A DNA stretch of 64,000 bases from Ruminiclostridium sp. (GTDB taxonomy: Bacteria; Bacillota; Clostridia; Oscillospirales; Ruminococcaceae), in assembly GCA_017635095.1 (NCBI GenBank), contig JAGBMA010000042.1:1-64000 (forward strand), read 5' to 3'. The notes below the pieces were generated by a model that did no database searches, had not been told where the DNA came from, and was given only the letters and a program-made list of their open reading frames with translations. The position numbers were made by a program, and so were the translations under genes. Shown one piece after another: positions 59,793-64,000 of this stretch (its first letter is position 1; each line of letters starts with the position of its first letter).

Positions 59793-60461
59793 ATGAAAAA
59801 GAAAATCAGTATGCTTATTGCTGCTGCGCTTTGCGTTATGTGTGCGGCAGGCTGCGCAAACGGAACCACAGAGAGCACAACAGGAACAGTAGCACTCGGA
59901 ACAACTACGACTGCGGCAAGTGAAGAAGTGACAACAACGACTTCCGAGACAGAGCAGAGCACCTCCGGGACTTCGACCCCGACAAGTACTGCTGAAGCTT
60001 ATGAGGGAGAAACTTCCCCCGCGACAGGTTCTCTGCGCGAGAACACCCGCTTCACTTACAGAGGCGTTGAGTTTGCAGTCGGAGACAATGCAGATGATGT
60101 TATACCCAACCTCGGCGAACAGAGCAAGCCTTCAAGCAAGCTCCAGCCTTGTATCCCGGGAGCCGGAGAAATAGAATATTTCTACTTCGACGGCATAACT
60201 GTACAGGTAACTCAATTCGGACTCATCTGCGAATTGGATATAAGCAAATTTGAAAATCCGGGCTCGGATGCCGCGACAGTTACAGGGATAAGCCTTGCGT
60301 CCACGGCGGAGCAATGCAAGGCTATACTCGGTGAGGCCGAAAATGAGTTTGACGGTTATCTCGGGTATGCGGACGGCGGCTACAACTTTACGTTGATATT
60401 TGATGATGAAGACGGATCATTGGTGTCATTCTCCGCAAGCGACATGGATCTTCCGATGTAA
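59793..60461 (+). CDS. Lipoprotein with Thr-rich linker
   Basis: 222 residues. Lipobox MCAAGC at residues 18-23 follows a signal helix. A Thr/Ser/Glu linker of about 50 residues precedes a globular domain (FTYRGVEFAVGDNADDVI, GDGYLGYADGGYN-like end). The domain has two Cys. No known family. It may share the MBOAT transcript or have its own promoter; the 77-bp gap shows no clear terminator. Confidence 0.75.
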   Translation: MKKKISMLIAAALCVMCAAGCANGTTESTTGTVALGTTTTAASEEVTTTTSETEQSTSGTSTPTSTAEAYEGETSPATGSLRENTRFTYRGVEFAVGDNADDVIPNLGEQSKPSSKLQPCIPGAGEIEYFYFDGITVQVTQFGLICELDISKFENPGSDAATVTGISLASTAEQCKAILGEAENEFDGYLGYADGGYNFTLIFDDEDGSLVSFSASDMDLPM

Positions 60462-60547
60462 CTATACCTTTCAGTCAGTCCAATATTTCCTGCATGCATG
60501 ATCAGGAATTTCATAAAAATTTTAGTAACCAGTAAGGAAAAAAACAA

Positions 60548-62203
60548 ATGAAAAAAAGAATAATATCGGTACTGATCGTTTCGGCGATGACAGCAGCTTC
60601 CGCAATGTCCGTTACAGCGTTCGCAGAAAGCACCAACACCTCGGTAAGTATGGACAACCCATTCTCCGGCTGCTTTGAAAAGCAGAGCAACAGCGAATGG
60701 AAGATCACCGACAGAGGTATGAAGCTGATCAATGATGATATAAGCGAGGGCGGCGGCGTTTTCAATCTGCACTTCATGCTGAAGAAACACGCCGAGGGCA
60801 GCATTATATGGAATTTCAGCTTTACAGCCGAAGATAAGACCTACGCAGCCGACTACATAATGATGATACCGATGTATTCGGCGGAGGAAGGCACGAACTT
60901 GTATCTTCCGGTCAAAGATGTCATCGGACTGCTGAACGATACCTACCCCGATGAGAAAATACCTTATGACAAGATAGAATTCGGTACTGTAAAGGATTCG
61001 GCAAAGCTCATAACAGACATTGAGATAACCGCAAAGAGTGTTTTCCCCTCGCTGACCGATCACGTCTGGGCGACCTACGAGAAGGACGAAAACGGAAAAT
61101 ATACCAAGCCGTCCAACTATTTCATTTTTGACGATAATAAGAATGGTCACACCTTCGACTCCGAATTTGTTACCGGACAGGGCTTTACTTATGAGCAGGA
61201 CGACAACAAGCTCGTATTTCATTTCGGCTCGATGACCGATGAGGAGGTTCCGGCTGAGCTGAAATTCAACAAGTCCGGGGACATCATCGCAACGATCACA
61301 TATCCGGAAACGACAAAGACCGTGAAATTTGAGCTCATTCCTTCTGCCGAGACCGAGAGCTTCGGAGTTGTGCCGGTGTTTGCGGAATCAGTATGGACGG
61401 CGTACGGCGAAGATGAAAACGGAGACTATACCGAACTCTGGAACTATTTTGTGTTCAATGACGAAGGCTCCGGACGCACCGTTGACCCGAAAACCGGAAC
61501 AGGCGAACCCTTCGCATACGAGCAAAACGGCGAAGAGGTGATGTTCCATTTCGGCTCGATAGATGATGATACTCCCGCAGTATTTGAGTCAAAGGGGCTT
61601 GATATTTACGCGACTATTGATTATAGTGAGTTTACGAAAAAGGTCAGATTTGCGCATGAATATACCGAAGCAGATCCCGACACATTTGGAACTGACATCA
61701 ACACGACCTCGGACTTCATAAATACCGATACGGGCTGGGAGCTGCAGGACGCAGCAAGCAAGATACCGGACGCCAACGGGACGGCAGGCGGAAATGTCGG
61801 TATTGCAATAAAGTTTGATACGCCGCTTGACAATGGGTTTGATCTTACCTTCAAGCTTGTCACAGATGACGACAGTCAAAAAAACGTGGCCGTCGTTTAC
61901 AGCGGAAGCATCAATGACGATACGCTGTTTGTGAAGATACGCGATCTGCTTGCACAGGCTGGTGTGGGAGCAGATAATGTTGCAACGCTCACCGTTGTGA
62001 ATAATGGCGGCAATGCTATAAACTCAATAGATCTCGGTACAGGTGATGCGGCTTATACCGATATCATATTCGAAGCGACCAACGCTGCCGTTGACAGTGC
62101 AAATGACAGCAATCCAAACACAGGCGTGGGTATCGGTTTTGCTGCGCTTGGCGCGGTTATTTCGGGGTCGGCTGCCGCTATAAGCTACAGAAAACGCAGA
62201 TAA
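60548..62203 (+). CDS. Wall-anchored surface protein with tandem repeat, NPNTG motif
   Basis: 551 residues. Signal peptide ending SVTAFAES. Two tandem domains of about 100 residues follow (residues 158-260 and 270-370), each with W-Y-D-E-N-G-x-Y-T, GxxFxYEQ and FHFGS elements. A third domain precedes the C-terminal NPNTGVGIGFAAL, a hydrophobic helix and SYRKRR, a sortase signal of the NPxTG type. It is displayed on the cell wall. The ligand is unknown. Confidence 0.82.
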   Translation: MKKRIISVLIVSAMTAASAMSVTAFAESTNTSVSMDNPFSGCFEKQSNSEWKITDRGMKLINDDISEGGGVFNLHFMLKKHAEGSIIWNFSFTAEDKTYAADYIMMIPMYSAEEGTNLYLPVKDVIGLLNDTYPDEKIPYDKIEFGTVKDSAKLITDIEITAKSVFPSLTDHVWATYEKDENGKYTKPSNYFIFDDNKNGHTFDSEFVTGQGFTYEQDDNKLVFHFGSMTDEEVPAELKFNKSGDIIATITYPETTKTVKFELIPSAETESFGVVPVFAESVWTAYGEDENGDYTELWNYFVFNDEGSGRTVDPKTGTGEPFAYEQNGEEVMFHFGSIDDDTPAVFESKGLDIYATIDYSEFTKKVRFAHEYTEADPDTFGTDINTTSDFINTDTGWELQDAASKIPDANGTAGGNVGIAIKFDTPLDNGFDLTFKLVTDDDSQKNVAVVYSGSINDDTLFVKIRDLLAQAGVGADNVATLTVVNNGGNAINSIDLGTGDAAYTDIIFEATNAAVDSANDSNPNTGVGIGFAALGAVISGSAAAISYRKRR

Positions 62204-62281
62204 CATATATATACCTCCGGAGGCTCTCTGTGGAAAAAAAACAGGGGGCTTTCGGTGGTTTATACATATACAGGTGATGCA

Positions 62282-64000
62282 ATGAAAAAGAGAAAGAAAT
62301 TACTTGTTCAGGTCGGAGCACTGATAGCCGTATTCTTCGCGGCGATCCTTATTGCGGGCGGTTTTATCATATATGCCGGGAGCACAACGATGTACTTGAA
62401 CGCAAAAAACGAGATAATAGACCGCGACCTTCTGCGAGTGCGGGATTCTTTAGAGAAAACTCCGATCTTATCGGCCTTTCTTGATTACTGGCGCGAGAAT
62501 TCTTATGATATAAATCGCGAAGCGACAGAAGAAGAAGCAAATGAAGTGTGGCAGTATTACAACAACGGTAACGAGTGGATCGAATGGATGAAGATTACCG
62601 AAGAACAATTCCGCGATCTGGAAGGACCGGTAAAGATATCCGTAGCCAAGGATTACTACAGCTATTTTGCCGGAGTGTTGAACTGGGAGCAGCATGATTT
62701 CGGATATGACGCGATATACTGCATAGATATAAGCCCGGAGAACGCGGGGTTTATCTATGCCAAGGGTAACGGTGATGAACCATATACCTATAAAACGCTC
62801 GGCGGGGTGCTGGATATGGATATTTCTAAGCAGCGCGCCGTGCAAAAGATCCTTTCGGGGACAAACAAGACTACAGAGTATGAGGTGGTCGAAAATTATA
62901 ACGGAAAGAGCATTTACATAGGCTATATTCCCATAACAGCGAACGGCAAAGTGGAATGTGCTCTCTGCATATTCTACGACTGGAGCGCATTTCAGAAGAG
63001 CATGAACGAAAATCTTGCCGTGATGACGCTTATCGGCTCGGCGGTCATGATCATCGCGTTCATAGCGTTGCTGCATTATCTGTATGTGATCGCATTAAAG
63101 CCCGTAACGCAGATACAAACCAATGTGCGTGAATATCGTGAAAATAAAGACAGTATACGGATAACCGAAAATATGAAGCATATACGCTCGGAGAATGAAT
63201 TCGGCGTGCTTGCGGACGATATTTCGGAGCTTGCCGAGGAAATGGAACGATTCACGGAAGAAAATATCCGGCTTGCCGGTGAACAGGAACGTGTCGCAGC
63301 GGAGCTTGAACTTGCAACAAAAATACAGAGCGGGGCTTTGCCGAGCAAATTCCCTGCATTCCCTGAGCGCGATGAATTTGACCTGTACGCCTCGATGACA
63401 CCTGCGAAAGAGGTCGGTGGCGACTTCTATGATTTTTTCCTCATTGACGACGATCATCTTGCGCTCGTTATCGCGGACGTTTCCGGAAAGGGCGTACCCG
63501 CCGCGCTGTTCATGATGTCCTCTATGATACTTTTGCACGACCGTGCGCTTATGGGCGGCAAGCCTTCGGAAATACTTGAATTTGTGAACAGGCGGATATG
63601 CTCAAAGAACCCGTTCGATATGTTCGTAACGGTATGGCTGGGGATACTTGAGATCAGCACAGGAAGGCTGTCATGCGCGAACGCGGGACACGAAAGACCG
63701 GAGATAAACAACGGTGAAGGCTTCGGGATCATGAAGGACAAGCATGGCTTTGTCCTCGGAAGTCTGGAGAGTATGCGGTATGAGACCTACGACATACAGC
63801 TCCATAGCGGCGATACCGTATTTGTTTATACAGACGGTGTCGCGGAAGCCACAAACGCTTCCAATGAGCTTTTCGGGACAGAACGGCTCACCGAAGCACT
63901 GAATGCGATCCCCGACGGATCACCGGAAGAACTCATCTTGACTGCGGGAAAAGCGGTCAATGATTTCGTCAAAGACGCGCCGCAATTTGACGACCTTACA
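62282..64000 (+). CDS. SpoIIE-type PP2C phosphatase with membrane sensor (runs off the window)
   Basis: 573 codons are visible without a stop. A first helix at residues 8-30, an extracellular sensor domain to about residue 250, a second helix near 254-275, a HAMP-like linker, and from about 340 a PP2C domain with IQSGALPSKFP, KEVGGDFYDFF, IADVSGKGVPAALFM and YTDGVAEA. It dephosphorylates anti-anti-sigma type proteins. It could act with the small HATPase protein at 56330. ATG after AGGTGATG. Confidence 0.88.
   Translation, partial: MKKRKKLLVQVGALIAVFFAAILIAGGFIIYAGSTTMYLNAKNEIIDRDLLRVRDSLEKTPILSAFLDYWRENSYDINREATEEEANEVWQYYNNGNEWIEWMKITEEQFRDLEGPVKISVAKDYYSYFAGVLNWEQHDFGYDAIYCIDISPENAGFIYAKGNGDEPYTYKTLGGVLDMDISKQRAVQKILSGTNKTTEYEVVENYNGKSIYIGYIPITANGKVECALCIFYDWSAFQKSMNENLAVMTLIGSAVMIIAFIALLHYLYVIALKPVTQIQTNVREYRENKDSIRITENMKHIRSENEFGVLADDISELAEEMERFTEENIRLAGEQERVAAELELATKIQSGALPSKFPAFPERDEFDLYASMTPAKEVGGDFYDFFLIDDDHLALVIADVSGKGVPAALFMMSSMILLHDRALMGGKPSEILEFVNRRICSKNPFDMFVTVWLGILEISTGRLSCANAGHERPEINNGEGFGIMKDKHGFVLGSLESMRYETYDIQLHSGDTVFVYTDGVAEATNASNELFGTERLTEALNAIPDGSPEELILTAGKAVNDFVKDAPQFDDLT

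Overview
The window reads as chromosomal DNA of a Ruminococcus-like Firmicute (Oscillospirales). Support for this comes from strong AGGAGG ribosome binding sites, TTGACA-17-TATAAT promoters, small gut-clostridial domain families (LPD28, DUF3846, DUF6133, DUF4320), NPxTG-type surface anchors and a clostridial-type conjugation system. No rRNA, CRISPR array, transposase or integrase was found.

Regions. (1) 1-2305: host flank with a pyridoxamine-kinase gene, an unknown gene, tRNA-Thr and tRNA-Tyr, and a terminator. (2) About 2350-43900: an integrative conjugative element (ICE). It has an entry module with three DNA methyltransferases, an antirepressor and small accessory proteins. A complete Tad-type pilus operon follows: two near-identical pilins, prepilin peptidase, CpaB, TadZ, TadA, TadB, TadC and two pseudopilin-like proteins. 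Surface proteins and the Gram-positive type IV secretion core (VirB6, PrgI, VirB4, VirD4) come next. Between VirB4 and VirD4 lie an amidoligase/gamma-glutamylcyclotransferase pair, three ArdA-like antirestriction proteins, a probable oriT, a MobC-like protein, a relaxase with Sel1 repeats and a Toprim primase-like protein. (3) 43945-53106: a RiPP gene cluster with four Nif11-type precursor peptides, one radical SAM/SPASM maturase, an HlyD-like protein and two NHLM-type ABC transporters, one carrying a C39 leader peptidase. (4) 53123-64000: a PrsW-like protease, a pseudogene, a two-component system whose response regulator carries an XRE helix-turn-helix, a small HATPase protein, an MBOAT/DHHW acylation pair, a lipoprotein, a wall-anchored protein and a truncated SpoIIE phosphatase.

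The strongest new observation is a shared promoter architecture. Four promoters carry the palindrome TTACCA-N3-TGGTAA directly abutting the -35 hexamer, with the -10 TATAAT 17 nt further on. They drive the RiPP operon, a divergent frameshifted Nif11 leader gene, the HATPase gene and the MBOAT operon. The REC-XRE two-component system is encoded among them and is the obvious candidate regulator. This suggests one signal-responsive regulon joining peptide production, export and cell-surface acylation.

A second pattern lies in the ICE. At least thirteen unrelated ICE proteins end in a short Met-terminated tail (SM, TM, GM, EM or similar), often after an acidic or Gln/Ser-rich stretch. It could be a sorting signal for the conjugation machine. 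Three ICE genes also appear to start at ATT or ATA behind strong extended Shine-Dalgarno sequences. All functions are inferred by reading the sequence; no database search was run.
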